64,000 bases of DNA from an uncultured Sunxiuqinia sp. (GTDB taxonomy: Bacteria; Bacteroidota; Bacteroidia; Bacteroidales; Prolixibacteraceae): positions 62,001 to 126,000 of the forward strand of contig NZ_CANLZV010000010.1 of assembly GCF_947495665.1 (NCBI RefSeq), given 5' to 3'. The number at the start of each line of letters is the position of its first letter. Position 1 is the first letter of the stretch. The notes beneath the pieces are model-generated. The model was not told where the DNA came from. It saw only the letters and a program-made list of their open reading frames with translations, and searched no databases. This document shows, in pieces, positions 1 through 8,707 of this stretch. Position numbers and translations under genes: made by a program.

Positions 1-681
1 GCTGTTGACCCGATTCGGGCCATAGGAGAAATCTGCCGCCGTTACGACATCTGGCTTCATATTGATGCCGCTATGGCCGGATCAGCCGCTGTTTGCCCCG
101 AGTACCGCGCCGCATTCGATGGCCTAGAATTGGCCAAGAGTTACGCCTTCAATCCGCATAAATGGCTATTTACCAACTTTGACTGCGACTGCTTTTATGT
201 TACCGACAAAGCGGTACTGATCAAAACCTTAAGCATTCTGCCGGAATACCTTAAAAATGAAGCAAGCGAAAAAGGAGCCGTGATTGATTACCGCGACTGG
301 CACATTCAGCTAGGGCGTCGTTTTCGGGCGTTAAAACTGTGGTTTGTTATTCGGCATTATGGCGTAGAAGGACTGCGTTACCACATCAGCGAGCACATCC
401 GCCTGGCACAAGAGCTGGCCAGTTGGGTTGATAAATCGGAAGACTTCGAATTGCTGAACCAACCGCCATTCAACCTGGTTTGTTTCCGGCACAAGAAAGA
501 AGACGCTTTCAATAAGGAGCTGATGAACACGCTAAATAAAAGTGGTAAAATCTTTCTGACACATACCGTTCTGAATGGGCAATTCTGGCTGCGCATGAGT
601 GTGGGGCAAACACAAACCCGGCAAGAACATGTAGAACGAGCCTGGGCCTTGATTCAGCAAACAGCTGCACAGCTGGCTTAA
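1..681 (+). CDS. Aromatic-L-amino-acid / pyridoxal-dependent decarboxylase, C-terminal part (5' end outside window)
   Basis: The reading frame is open from base 1 to the TAA at 679-681, giving the last 226 residues of a group II PLP-dependent decarboxylase. The segment WLHIDAAMAGSAAVCPEYR holds the Asp that pairs with the PLP ring nitrogen. NPHKW (Lys codon 160-162) is the canonical Schiff-base lysine motif. The following C-terminal domain, with DWHIQLGRRFRALKLWFV and ending in FWLRMSVGQTQT, matches the family. Such enzymes decarboxylate aromatic amino acids (tryptophan, tyrosine, DOPA) to amines in the cytoplasm; the substrate cannot be told from this part. The gene converges with the glycosyltransferase gene that ends 49 bases downstream, and no clear terminator lies between them. 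Confidence 0.9.
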   Translation, partial: AVDPIRAIGEICRRYDIWLHIDAAMAGSAAVCPEYRAAFDGLELAKSYAFNPHKWLFTNFDCDCFYVTDKAVLIKTLSILPEYLKNEASEKGAVIDYRDWHIQLGRRFRALKLWFVIRHYGVEGLRYHISEHIRLAQELASWVDKSEDFELLNQPPFNLVCFRHKKEDAFNKELMNTLNKSGKIFLTHTVLNGQFWLRMSVGQTQTRQEHVERAWALIQQTAAQLA

Positions 682-730
682 ACGCCCGAGGAATAGCAAT
701 GAAATAAACATCACACGCTTATCAGGCCAT

Positions 731-1912
731 TCAAGTTTGCTTGAGTTGCCGGTAAGCTTCATCCAAATCCTGCAAAGGATAGCAGTGAGGATGGGTGAAG
801 TTCAGAAATTTCAGCATTTTAAACGCATTGAAATTCGCAAAAAAACGTTTTTGAAAACTGCTATAACGTGCAGCATTGGCGCGGACTTCTTCCAGCGAGG
901 CCAGAAACCCATCTTCTGTCAGGAAAGCCTTTAAAGGCGCTGGCAGTTGGTTCAACAGTGCCAGGGTATTGTTTCCGGCATAAAGCGCTGGCAACAGGTC
1001 GAACAATTGCTTTAAATCTTGAAAAGCCTGAAAGTTGTAGGTTTGCGTCAGACTTTCGTCCCCCTCAAGCCACTTCCTAAGCACCGGCCCGGTACCAAAA
1101 GGAACCCGGTGCGAGATGCGTGCCGAAGGATAAACGCAGGTTTGGTTAATTTCGCCAATGTGCCCCGCCTGCGCCAGTTTATGCAAGAAATAGAAATCCT
1201 CGCCCGCCTGTTTACGGTTCATCCCACCCTGCTTCACATATGCTTCGGCGCGCACAGCAAAGGCTGAACCGATGGTGTAAATCGCATGCGGAAAGCCTGT
1301 GAAGGCCATCGCCTGCTTGTAATAATGCAAGTAGGTTTCGTACAGTTGCATGCCTTGCCGGTGCCGCTCTTCTTCCAATTCCGAAATCCGATGTTCAAAT
1401 TTCAGAGTTGCTGCAACATCCCTGGGAGCCTTTTGAAAATGCTCCTCAAGGGCTACCAAGTAATTGGGGGCAACCAGCGTGTCCGCATCCAGCGAAATCA
1501 GCAATCCATCGGCATTATGGATTGCAGCAAAGCGTCGGATGGCTTCATCCATGCCGGTTTTGCGGGCCAGCCCGGCCCCGGCATGCTTTTTCCGAAAAGG
1601 TGGCGGAACCAAAACATGAAGCTGAAAGAAAGCCGGTTTCTCGCTTTGCTGCCAGGCTTCCAGCTCCTGAATACTTTGTTGATTTTGAAGGGTCACCGTC
1701 TCCGGGCTATGTTCCGACTGGTTCACCACAACGATCACTTCAACCTGTTGCCTGGGCGGCTGACAAGCAGCCAGCGAACGAATGGTTCGCAGGATATCCG
1801 GCTCGTCAAAACAGGGGATTACTACAATCATGCCCAGGTCTGCTGCGGGCATCTCTGAAACCCATGCGGGGTAGTTAATATTGCGTTGAATGTAGCGATT
1901 GGCAAAAGTCAT
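731..1912 (-). CDS. Family 2 glycosyltransferase
   Basis: The 393-residue protein has a GT-A fold signature: a first beta-strand MIVVIPCFDEPDI near residues 28-40, a DxD-type metal/nucleotide-sugar motif LDADT with Asp142 and Asp144, and a GEDFYF segment with Glu238-Asp239 in the position of the ED catalytic-base motif of GT2 enzymes. No signal peptide or membrane segment is evident, so it is probably cytoplasmic or membrane-peripheral. Donor and acceptor cannot be assigned. It starts at an ATG (1910-1912) and appears to be transcribed alone, because a terminator for the upstream ompH-like gene lies just before it. Confidence 0.75.
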   Translation of the reverse strand: MTFANRYIQRNINYPAWVSEMPAADLGMIVVIPCFDEPDILRTIRSLAACQPPRQQVEVIVVVNQSEHSPETVTLQNQQSIQELEAWQQSEKPAFFQLHVLVPPPFRKKHAGAGLARKTGMDEAIRRFAAIHNADGLLISLDADTLVAPNYLVALEEHFQKAPRDVAATLKFEHRISELEEERHRQGMQLYETYLHYYKQAMAFTGFPHAIYTIGSAFAVRAEAYVKQGGMNRKQAGEDFYFLHKLAQAGHIGEINQTCVYPSARISHRVPFGTGPVLRKWLEGDESLTQTYNFQAFQDLKQLFDLLPALYAGNNTLALLNQLPAPLKAFLTEDGFLASLEEVRANAARYSSFQKRFFANFNAFKMLKFLNFTHPHCYPLQDLDEAYRQLKQT

Positions 1913-1935
1913 GCAGGAAAGTTAGGGATAAAAAA

Positions 1936-1956
1936 AATCCGGACAAAGTCCGGATT
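1936..1956 (-). terminator. Rho-independent terminator of the ompH-like gene
   Basis: A perfect 9-bp stem (AATCCGGAC / GTCCGGATT) with a 3-base loop lies 30 bases past the stop of the minus-strand ompH-like gene. On the minus strand it is followed by a run of T (the A tract at 1931-1937). Confidence 0.85.
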
Positions 1957-1986
1957 CAGTCGCTAAGCTTAAGCGTATTTTGTTGC

Positions 1987-2577
1987 TTACTTATTTTTGT
2001 AACGCAGGTTCATCTCATCCAAAACTTCTTTGGTAATGTTGTGGGCATCATCGCCAATCAACACGTTTCCAGCGTTCAAAATGTAGTTGTATTTTTTGTC
2101 TTTGTTAAACTCTTCCAGGTAGTTCATCAGGCTATCAATTAATTCTTTATTGTTGGCAGCCTGCATTTCTGATAGTTTTGTAGAAAGTTCCTGATCCAAG
2201 GTTAAAATCTCTTGTTCTTCTCCAACCAAACGATCACGTTCCTGAATGGCACGATCCTGAGTCAGGAAACCACCCCGTTGTACTTTTTCCTGGAAAGCAG
2301 CAGCACGTTTTTCAAAAGACGAGCGCTTATCGGTGTATTCCTTGGTATAGGCTTCCTGATTTTTGGTGAACTCATCATGCAATTCTTCAGCCAGGTCATA
2401 ATTCAAAATCAGAGAATCAACTTTGATATAGGCAATTTTCAACCCGGAAGTTGAACCCACATCCGTAGAATTACTCAAACTAGCATCTCCGGCACTTTTT
2501 CCACTAAAATGTAACACATAAATCACAATGACTGCAGCAGCCAAAACCAAGTTCAGGATCAATGAAGAATTTTTCAT
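1987..2577 (-). CDS. OmpH/Skp-like periplasmic chaperone
   Basis: The 196-residue protein starts with a hydrophobic N-terminal segment (residues about 4-24, ILNLVLAAAVIVIYVLHF). A low-complexity stretch is followed by the Skp/OmpH-type domain: LKIAYIKVDSLILNYDLAEEL, then a long charged coiled-coil prong rich in Glu, Lys and Gln. Family members bind unfolded outer membrane proteins in the periplasm. The open frame extends 28 residues upstream, but that extension is polar and would bury the signal/anchor, so the ATG at 2575-2577 is preferred. A single-gene unit is likely, with its own terminator at 1936-1956. The N-terminal segment may be an uncleaved anchor rather than a signal peptide. Confidence 0.8.
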   Translation of the reverse strand: MKNSSLILNLVLAAAVIVIYVLHFSGKSAGDASLSNSTDVGSTSGLKIAYIKVDSLILNYDLAEELHDEFTKNQEAYTKEYTDKRSSFEKRAAAFQEKVQRGGFLTQDRAIQERDRLVGEEQEILTLDQELSTKLSEMQAANNKELIDSLMNYLEEFNKDKKYNYILNAGNVLIGDDAHNITKEVLDEMNLRYKNK

Positions 2578-2894
2578 TTTGTTCAAATTAGATTTTATTT
2601 TTTCAGAAAGACGACAAAACCAATTGAAACGAGCAGTATTTGTTAGCGTAGTATCCGGCAAAGAACAAATCAGGCCCTTTTCAACTAATTTTCACTCTCA
2701 AAATAATTTGAGCCAAAAATAAAAATTTAAAATTAGGATTGCAGCTTTCAGCCAATATTTTTTTGGAAAGGCATCAAGGGAAAAACATGCGCAAAGTCAT
2801 GCCTTTTCGCTGACAAACATCATTGACACAGAGGCCCCTGAATACGTATTTTAGGTTAGTTGAAAACCGTATAAACTAAACTAATCAAAAGAAC
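2578..2894. other. Divergent intergenic region between the ompH-like gene and the proline dehydrogenase gene
   Basis: This 317-base AT-rich stretch must carry the promoters of two divergent genes. I see no exact TAnnTTTG box facing either gene, no repeat and no convincing ORF. Confidence 0.6.
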
Positions 2895-3806
2895 ATGTTG
2901 AACAAGATGATTGCAAACTTGCTCCCGTACATGCCAAAAACCTTGATTTGGCAGTTCAGCAAGCGATACATCGCCGGGACAAGAATTGAAGATGGGCTGG
3001 AGGTTTCACGCAAACTTAATGCACAAAATATTGAAGTAACGATCGATTTGTTGGGCGAATTTATTTCGAACCTGGAACAAGCCGAAGAAAACAAAAATCA
3101 GTACCTCGAGATTATTGATCGCTTTACCCGTGAAAACATCAAAGGCAACTTCTCGTTGAAGCCAACCATGTTTGGCTTACTCATTGACCAGGAAGTTTGC
3201 TACCAACACCTGCGCGAAATTGTAGCCAAAGCCGCTGAAAAGAACAATTTCGTCCGAATAGACATGGAAGACTCGCAATGTGTCGACATTGAATTGCAGC
3301 TTTTCAAAAAGCTAAAAAAGGAATTCAGCGGGCATGTAGGGCTGGTCGTTCAAGCTTACCTGAGGCGCACCCTCGATGATCTAACCGATTTCAGTAAGTT
3401 TCCGAGCAATGGTTATCCCCTGAACTTCCGCTTGTGCAAAGGAATTTATGTTGAGCCGAAAGAAATTGCCTTCAAAGACTATCAGGAAGTTCGAACCCAT
3501 TTTCTGGAAGACCTGGAGTTCATGTTCAAAAACAAGATGTATGCCGGCATTGCTACCCACGACAAGTTCCTGGTAAAAGAAGCCATCAGACTCATTGAGC
3601 GCTATCAGGTTCCTCCATCCATGTATGAATTTCAGATGCTATATGGAGTAACCCCGGAGTTGCGCAACACCGTGGTGCAGGCCGGCCATAAAATGCGGGT
3701 TTATGTTCCTTTTGGCGAACAATGGTTTAACTACTCCACCCGTCGGTTGAAAGAAAATCCCCAAATAGCCAGCCACATCATCAAGGCTTTGTTTATCAGG
3801 AGTTAA
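2895..3806 (+). CDS. Proline dehydrogenase (monofunctional PRODH)
   Basis: The 303-residue protein is the size of a stand-alone FAD-dependent proline dehydrogenase barrel, which oxidises L-proline to pyrroline-5-carboxylate and passes electrons to quinone. Family features are LIWQFSKRYIAGTRIEDGL at the start, the FRLCKGIYVEP strand near the middle, ATHDK, and the C-terminal MRVYVPFGEQWF ... YSTRRLKEN region, whose paired arginines bind the substrate carboxylate in known enzymes. No P5C dehydrogenase domain is fused and none is adjacent. Start is the ATG at 2895. Confidence 0.88.
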   Translation: MLNKMIANLLPYMPKTLIWQFSKRYIAGTRIEDGLEVSRKLNAQNIEVTIDLLGEFISNLEQAEENKNQYLEIIDRFTRENIKGNFSLKPTMFGLLIDQEVCYQHLREIVAKAAEKNNFVRIDMEDSQCVDIELQLFKKLKKEFSGHVGLVVQAYLRRTLDDLTDFSKFPSNGYPLNFRLCKGIYVEPKEIAFKDYQEVRTHFLEDLEFMFKNKMYAGIATHDKFLVKEAIRLIERYQVPPSMYEFQMLYGVTPELRNTVVQAGHKMRVYVPFGEQWFNYSTRRLKENPQIASHIIKALFIRS

Positions 3807-3814
3807 AAACGGGC

Positions 3815-3860
3815 AACAACTCACAAGGCGGTTTTAAAAGCGATCGCCTGGTGAGTTGTT
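3815..3860. terminator. Long hairpin between convergent genes
   Basis: Arms 3815-3830 and 3845-3860 form a 16-bp stem with one mismatch. On the minus strand the stem is followed by GCCCGTTTTT, so it should end the nitroreductase transcript; the last two bases of the hairpin are inside that gene's TAA. It may also stop read-through from the proline dehydrogenase gene, but there is no T run on the plus side. Confidence 0.7.
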
Positions 3861-4425
3861 AGCTTACAATCAGATCATCCAACGAACGTTTAGGCACATG
3901 ATGAACGCCTTGCTCATCACGCCAGTATTTGTAGTCATCACCATCCATTTCTTCCAAAACAACTTCCTCGTCCGGTTTTCCAAAGGCCAACACTTGCACC
4001 ACTTCATACCGGTCGCTTAAATTGAAAAGCGTACTCAGCTTTTTACGATTCACCGCAGCGATGATGCAGCCTCCATAGCCTTCCTCAACAGCTCCAAGCA
4101 ATAGGCTCTGAGCGGCAATGCCATGGTCACAAAAATAGTTATCACTGATTTCACGGTCATTCAGCATGATCAGGTAAGCAGCCGGGCGCTCACCTTCTGC
4201 CGGGCCCGACCAATCCTTCAGATAGCCCGCCCAGGCCAGCAAAGGAAACAGCTTTTCACAGTCAGCCTCTTCGGTCACCAAAACATATTTGAGCGACTGC
4301 GCATTGCGTGCACTTGCTGAACAGCGCGCCAAATCAATCCAATTCCGCAACTGTTCGGGGCTGATTCGCTCCCCTTCCTTAAAACGACGAAAACTTCTGT
4401 TCTTCAGAATCAATTCTTTCAACAT
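3859..4425 (-). CDS. Nitroreductase-family FMN-dependent oxidoreductase
   Basis: The 188-residue protein begins LILKNRSFRRFKEGERIS, the RSxRxF motif that contacts FMN phosphate in the nitroreductase family. It continues with ARCSASARNAQSLKYVLV (second FMN-binding strand) and an EEGYGGCIIAAVNR segment matching the family's glycine-containing FMN site. No signal peptide is present, so it is cytoplasmic. Substrate is unknown; family members reduce nitroaromatics, quinones or flavins with NAD(P)H. It stands alone, divergent from the xylose regulator gene. Confidence 0.85.
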   Translation of the reverse strand: MLKELILKNRSFRRFKEGERISPEQLRNWIDLARCSASARNAQSLKYVLVTEEADCEKLFPLLAWAGYLKDWSGPAEGERPAAYLIMLNDREISDNYFCDHGIAAQSLLLGAVEEGYGGCIIAAVNRKKLSTLFNLSDRYEVVQVLAFGKPDEEVVLEEMDGDDYKYWRDEQGVHHVPKRSLDDLIVS

Positions 4426-4595
4426 GATCTTTGATTTTTAGTTGTGCAAAGCAAGCAACAAGATAAAAAATTCAGCTCATCCCAAAGAGTTCAAAGCTTG
4501 CTTTTCTAATGGTCAGCCCGATCACCCTAGCTATCGGAATCGGAGCCTTCTGCTCAAAAACAGAAAAAACACCGCCCTTTTTTGAATTTGTTTTG

Positions 4596-4619
4596 TAAGT
4601 TTGCATACCAGAACAGAAC
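4596..4619 (+). promoter_or_regulatory. Promoter -7 box and operator of the GntR-type regulator gene
   Basis: TAAGTTTG at 4596-4603 matches the Bacteroidota -7 consensus TAnnTTTG. It is followed directly by CATACCAGAACAGAAC (4604-4619), which recurs unchanged at 5701-5716 before xylB. The element would cover the transcription start, as expected for repression. No good -33 TTTG box is seen at the right distance. Confidence 0.65.
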
Positions 4620-4638
4620 ACCTTAAGAACTGAAAATC

Positions 4639-5634
4639 ATGAGTAAATTCCATTTCCGGATTGATCCAACTTCGAACCAATTGAAATTTCAACAACTGAT
4701 TGACGCAGTAACCGAAGCCATCAGCAAAAACCTGCTGAAAGTAGGCGATATTCTGCCGTCAGTAAACCAGCTGTGCAAGGAAAGTGAATTGTCGCGTGAT
4801 ACCGTTTTTAAAGCTTATGCTGAGCTAAAAAACAGGGGAACCATTGAATCGGTGCCGAACAAGGGCTATTTTGTGGCCAAAGCCACCACCAAAGTCTTTC
4901 TGTTTTTAGACACCTTTAAAGCCTACAAAGAAGTTTTGTACGGCTCCTTCTTAGAGAATTTGCCCCCGAATGTTACTGTCGACTTGCATTTTCATCACTA
5001 CAACATCAATGTATTTGAAACTATTTTGAAAGAAAGCATTGGCAAATACACCAACTACATTGTGATGAACTTTGACCATGAACGAGTACCGGAAATCATC
5101 AACCGGATTCCCAAAAACAAACTGCTGATCATTGACTGGCGGATTCATGCCAACGAAGCGAACTCAGCCGTTTACCAGGATTTTGGAGAAACTCTATACA
5201 CTTCGTTCAAAAGCAACATCGCACTCATTAGCAAATACAAACGATTCATTTATTTATATCCTGAATTCACTTATCATCCACAAGAGTCCATCACCTACTT
5301 CAATCAGTTTTGTCAAGATCATCAGATTCCGGGTGAGGTACTGAAGGATTCGAAAAAGCTGGATATTCAGTCCGGAGATTTATACCTGATGGTCAGCGAC
5401 CGCATGCTGGCTCGTTTTCTGGACCAATGTGATCAAAAGGAACTCACACCGGGACAAGAGGTGGGGGTAATTTCCTACAACGAAACCCCCATGAAAAAGT
5501 ATGTCAAAAACGGCATAACGGTCCTTTCAACCGACTTTGAATTGATGGGCCGAAAGGCTGCTGAATTTGTCACCAACAGCCAACCGATTCACTTTTGTGT
5601 TCCAACTAAACTGACGGTAAGGCAATCACTCTAA
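4639..5634 (+). CDS. GntR-family regulator with sugar-binding-like C-terminal domain, probably the xylose regulator
   Basis: Residues about 1-75 form a GntR winged helix: LLKVGDILPSVNQLCKESELSRDTVFKAYAELKNRGTIE followed by the wing SVPNKGYFVA. The remaining 255 residues resemble a LacI/periplasmic-binding-protein type ligand domain, an architecture known from Bacteroidota pentose regulators. It lies directly upstream of xylB and shares an identical 16-base element with the xylB promoter, so autoregulation and control of the xyl operon by xylose or a derivative is the natural inference. Whether it represses or activates is not shown by sequence. Start is the ATG at 4639. Confidence 0.85.
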   Translation: MSKFHFRIDPTSNQLKFQQLIDAVTEAISKNLLKVGDILPSVNQLCKESELSRDTVFKAYAELKNRGTIESVPNKGYFVAKATTKVFLFLDTFKAYKEVLYGSFLENLPPNVTVDLHFHHYNINVFETILKESIGKYTNYIVMNFDHERVPEIINRIPKNKLLIIDWRIHANEANSAVYQDFGETLYTSFKSNIALISKYKRFIYLYPEFTYHPQESITYFNQFCQDHQIPGEVLKDSKKLDIQSGDLYLMVSDRMLARFLDQCDQKELTPGQEVGVISYNETPMKKYVKNGITVLSTDFELMGRKAAEFVTNSQPIHFCVPTKLTVRQSL

Positions 5635-5665
5635 CGAAATCTGCTTTACAACATCTTTTGGGTGC

Positions 5666-5716
5666 TTTGAAATCGAACAAGCGATCTCTAAATTTGCAAC
5701 CATACCAGAACAGAAC
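5666..5716 (+). promoter_or_regulatory. Promoter and operator of the xylB operon
   Basis: TTTG (5666-5669), a 19-base spacer and TAAATTTG (5689-5696) form a full Bacteroidota promoter. Four bases after it comes CATACCAGAACAGAAC (5701-5716), identical to the element before the regulator gene. The site overlaps the expected transcription start. Confidence 0.8.
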
Positions 5717-5756
5717 GGATTAATCTGGAAGAAAACCTAACAATAAGCACAAAACT

Positions 5757-7241
5757 ATGTACCTACTCGGCTTTGATATCGGCAGCTCATCTGTCAAGGT
5801 TTCCCTTATTGCGGGCGAAAATGGCGCCTGTCTCGCCTCTTCGTTCCATCCCAAACAGGAAATGAAAATTGTGGCACAACAAGCCGGATGGGCCGAACAA
5901 GACCCCGAACAATGGTGGGAAAACCTTAAACTGGCTTTGAAAGACATTCTCAACCAATCGAAGGTTGAACCACACCAAATCGATGCAATTGGCATATCCT
6001 ACCAAATGCACGGCTTAGTCATGGTGGACAGGCAGCAGCAAGTTATTCGCCCGTCCATCATTTGGTGCGACAGCCGGGCAACCAGCATCGGGCATCAAGC
6101 ACTTCTTGAAATTGGAGAAGAACAGTGCCTGCAAAGCCTGTTAAACTCGCCAGGCAACTTCACAGCCTCCAAGCTAAAATGGGTGAAAGACCATGAACCG
6201 GAAAACTATAACCGGATTCATAAAATCATGCTGCCGGGTGATTATATTGCCATGAAACTGAGCGGGCAAATCAATACAACAGCCAGCGGTTTATCTGAAG
6301 GAATCTTATGGGATTTTCAAAAAAGCGAAGTTTCCAAACTGGTGATGGACTATTACGGATTCGAAGCTTCCTTCATTCCCGAAATTGTACCCACTTTTTC
6401 CGTTCAGAGTGAAGTAAGCGAAGTAGTTGCCCGTGAACTGGGCCTGGCTAAAGGCACAAAAATAAGTTACCGGGCAGGCGATCAGCCCAACAATGCGCTC
6501 TCGCTAAATGTACTGAATCCGGGAGAAGTTGCCACAACAGCGGGCACCTCAGGCGTAGTTTATGGGGTGAGCGAGCAAGTTGCTTACGATCCAAAATCCC
6601 GGGTCAATACCTTTGCCCATGTCAATCATTCGTCGGCAACCAACCGCTTGGGCGTATTGCTTTGCATCAACGGAACCGGAATTCTGAATTCATGGCTTAA
6701 CCACCAGGTTGGCAATCGTGCTTTATCCTATGCCGAAATGAATGAATTGGCTGCCACAGTCCCCATTGGAGCTGAAGGCCTAAGTATTCTGCCCTTTGGC
6801 AATGGCGCCGAACGTGTGCTGGAAAACCAGAATCCGGGTGCCTCCTTTGCCGGAATCAACTTCAACATTCACTCTCAGGCTCATGTTTTCCGTGCAGCCC
6901 AGGAAGGTATTGTGTTTTCGTTTAAGTACGGCATGGAGGTGATGAAAACCATTGGCATCGATGCCAAAGTCATTCGCGCCGGAAAAGCCAACATGTTCCT
7001 GAGCCCCATATTCCGGGAAACGCTGGCTGGCGTTACCGGAGCAACCATCGAACTATACAACACAGATGGTTCAATTGGTGCCGCCCGGGGTGCCGGGATT
7101 GGATCAGGCTATTATAAATCCGCTGCAGAAGCCTTTGAGAACCTGACCAAACTGGAAACCATTGAACCTGCCATGAGCCAGTCTGAAGCTTATCAGCAAG
7201 CCTACAGAACATGGAAAGCAGAACTTGAAAAAGTGATTTAA
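5757..7241 (+). CDS. xylB: Xylulokinase
   Basis: The 494-residue protein is an FGGY-family kinase, phosphorylating D-xylulose to xylulose 5-phosphate for the pentose phosphate pathway. The N-terminal phosphate loop is YLLGFDIGSSSVKVSLI (residues 2-18). The substrate region includes GISYQMHGLVMVD and IIWCDSRA; Asp242 in RAGDQPNNALSL occupies the catalytic-base position of the family; TAGTSGVVYGV and the C-terminal GAARGAGIGSGYY complete the ATP site. Length is normal. It is the first gene after the xyl promoter, 33 bases before the Gfo/Idh/MocA gene, and shares the cluster with xylose isomerase, which fixes the substrate as xylulose with good confidence. Confidence 0.93.
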   Translation: MYLLGFDIGSSSVKVSLIAGENGACLASSFHPKQEMKIVAQQAGWAEQDPEQWWENLKLALKDILNQSKVEPHQIDAIGISYQMHGLVMVDRQQQVIRPSIIWCDSRATSIGHQALLEIGEEQCLQSLLNSPGNFTASKLKWVKDHEPENYNRIHKIMLPGDYIAMKLSGQINTTASGLSEGILWDFQKSEVSKLVMDYYGFEASFIPEIVPTFSVQSEVSEVVARELGLAKGTKISYRAGDQPNNALSLNVLNPGEVATTAGTSGVVYGVSEQVAYDPKSRVNTFAHVNHSSATNRLGVLLCINGTGILNSWLNHQVGNRALSYAEMNELAATVPIGAEGLSILPFGNGAERVLENQNPGASFAGINFNIHSQAHVFRAAQEGIVFSFKYGMEVMKTIGIDAKVIRAGKANMFLSPIFRETLAGVTGATIELYNTDGSIGAARGAGIGSGYYKSAAEAFENLTKLETIEPAMSQSEAYQQAYRTWKAELEKVI

Positions 7242-7273
7242 TCCGAACGACTTTAAACCTAAACCAAATACCT

Positions 7274-8626
7274 ATGAAAAACTTTTCGAGAAGATCATTT
7301 ATGAAATCAGCCTCTGCAGCAACAGCTGGCATTGTATTCATTCCCAACATGATTCGCTGTTCTCCAAGCGACCGTTTGAATTTTGCCGTAATTGGTGTTG
7401 GAGGCCGGGGTGCCGCATCTTGGACCCAGGTTCCGGCAGAAAGCATTGTCGCCATGTGCGATGTTGACGACCGGATGTCAGCAAAAGGATTTGAAGCACG
7501 CCCCAATGCGAAAAAATACAAAGACTTTCGAGTGATGTTTGACGAAATGGCAAACGACATTGATGCCGTCATCATCGCCACACCCGACCACACTCACTTT
7601 CCGGCAGCAATGGCCGCCATGGAGTTAGGTAAACACGTGTTTGTTGAAAAACCATTGGCCCACAATATTTGGCAATTACGCACCTTGCAAAAAGCAGCCA
7701 AACATTATGGTGTTGTCTCACAGATGGGTAACCAAGGACATACGACCAACGGCATTCGCTTGACAAAAGAGTGGTACGAAGCAGGTGTACTTGGAGAAGT
7801 CAAGGAAGTGATTGCCTGGCAAGGCAAAATTAACTTTGAAAAGGATGGCTATTTTGGCAAACCAACAACTTTTCCGCCGCAAGAACAAAAAGTACCCGAA
7901 GGACTAGACTGGAATCTCTGGCAAGGACCGGTTCCTGAACGTCCATTCAACAACTTATACGCTCCAAGAACATGGAGGGGCTTTTACGACTATGGAAACG
8001 GGAAATTAGGCGACTGGTGCTGCCACACGCTCGATGCTCCTTTTTGGGCTTTAGATTTAGGATTACCCCATACTGTGGAGGCCATTGTCACAGACCCGGT
8101 TCCCGACCACAGTTTTGTTGCCGAAGAATCTTTAGTTACCTGGCAGTTTGCAGCGCGTGGCAACAAAGCTCCGGTGACCATGAAATGGTACGAAGGTTTT
8201 GAAAAACCAGTCGTCAGACCCGAATGGGGCGTCGATGAACTGCCGGGAAGTGGCATGATCATGATTGGAGACAAAAAGACACTGATCACAGGTGGCAGAC
8301 CCAATGACGCACGCCTGTTGGTTCCTGAGGTAGAAATGAAGGAATTCCTGAAAAATCCACCAGCACAAACGATCCCCCGAGTAGGTGAAGAAAAACCGGT
8401 ACAAGAATGGGTTGATGCCATCAAAAACGGAACCTTGCCCGGTTCAAACTTTGACTATTCAGCTAGCCTGATGGAAATGGCGCAGGTGGGTGTTTTGGCT
8501 CAACGATTTGGAGGACGACTGGACTACGATGCTCAAAATATGAAGATCACAAACCGCCCTGAATTAGATGACTACATCAAAGAACCTGTTCGGGAGGGAT
8601 GGTCTTATGGCGAAAACCTCTGGTAG
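7274..8626 (+). CDS. Tat-exported Gfo/Idh/MocA-family oxidoreductase
   Basis: The N-terminus carries a clean twin-arginine motif, SRRSFMKSASAATAGIVFI (residues 5-23), so the protein should be exported folded with cofactor bound. A Rossmann nucleotide site follows (FAVIGVGGRGAASW, GVGGRG at 41-46), then AVIIATPDHTHF and the EKPLAHN motif with Lys126, the usual catalytic lysine of the family. The C-terminal half is the family's alpha/beta substrate domain. It sits between xylB and xylA, 33 bases and 81 bases from them, so it is presumably co-expressed on xylose. The reaction is unknown; exported members of this family include glycoside hydrolases of the GH109 type and sugar oxidoreductases. Confidence 0.8.
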   Translation: MKNFSRRSFMKSASAATAGIVFIPNMIRCSPSDRLNFAVIGVGGRGAASWTQVPAESIVAMCDVDDRMSAKGFEARPNAKKYKDFRVMFDEMANDIDAVIIATPDHTHFPAAMAAMELGKHVFVEKPLAHNIWQLRTLQKAAKHYGVVSQMGNQGHTTNGIRLTKEWYEAGVLGEVKEVIAWQGKINFEKDGYFGKPTTFPPQEQKVPEGLDWNLWQGPVPERPFNNLYAPRTWRGFYDYGNGKLGDWCCHTLDAPFWALDLGLPHTVEAIVTDPVPDHSFVAEESLVTWQFAARGNKAPVTMKWYEGFEKPVVRPEWGVDELPGSGMIMIGDKKTLITGGRPNDARLLVPEVEMKEFLKNPPAQTIPRVGEEKPVQEWVDAIKNGTLPGSNFDYSASLMEMAQVGVLAQRFGGRLDYDAQNMKITNRPELDDYIKEPVREGWSYGENLW

Positions 8627-8707
8627 TCTGTACGAATCATGCGACTGGTTGCAGCCCCAATTATTTGCGCTGGATATAAAAGATAAATAACCATAAAACA
8701 ATAGGAC

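Noticed and set aside
64-84. DAAMAG in place of DAAYAG in the decarboxylase active site as an unusual change
   Set aside because: Met at this position is common in bacterial group II decarboxylases.
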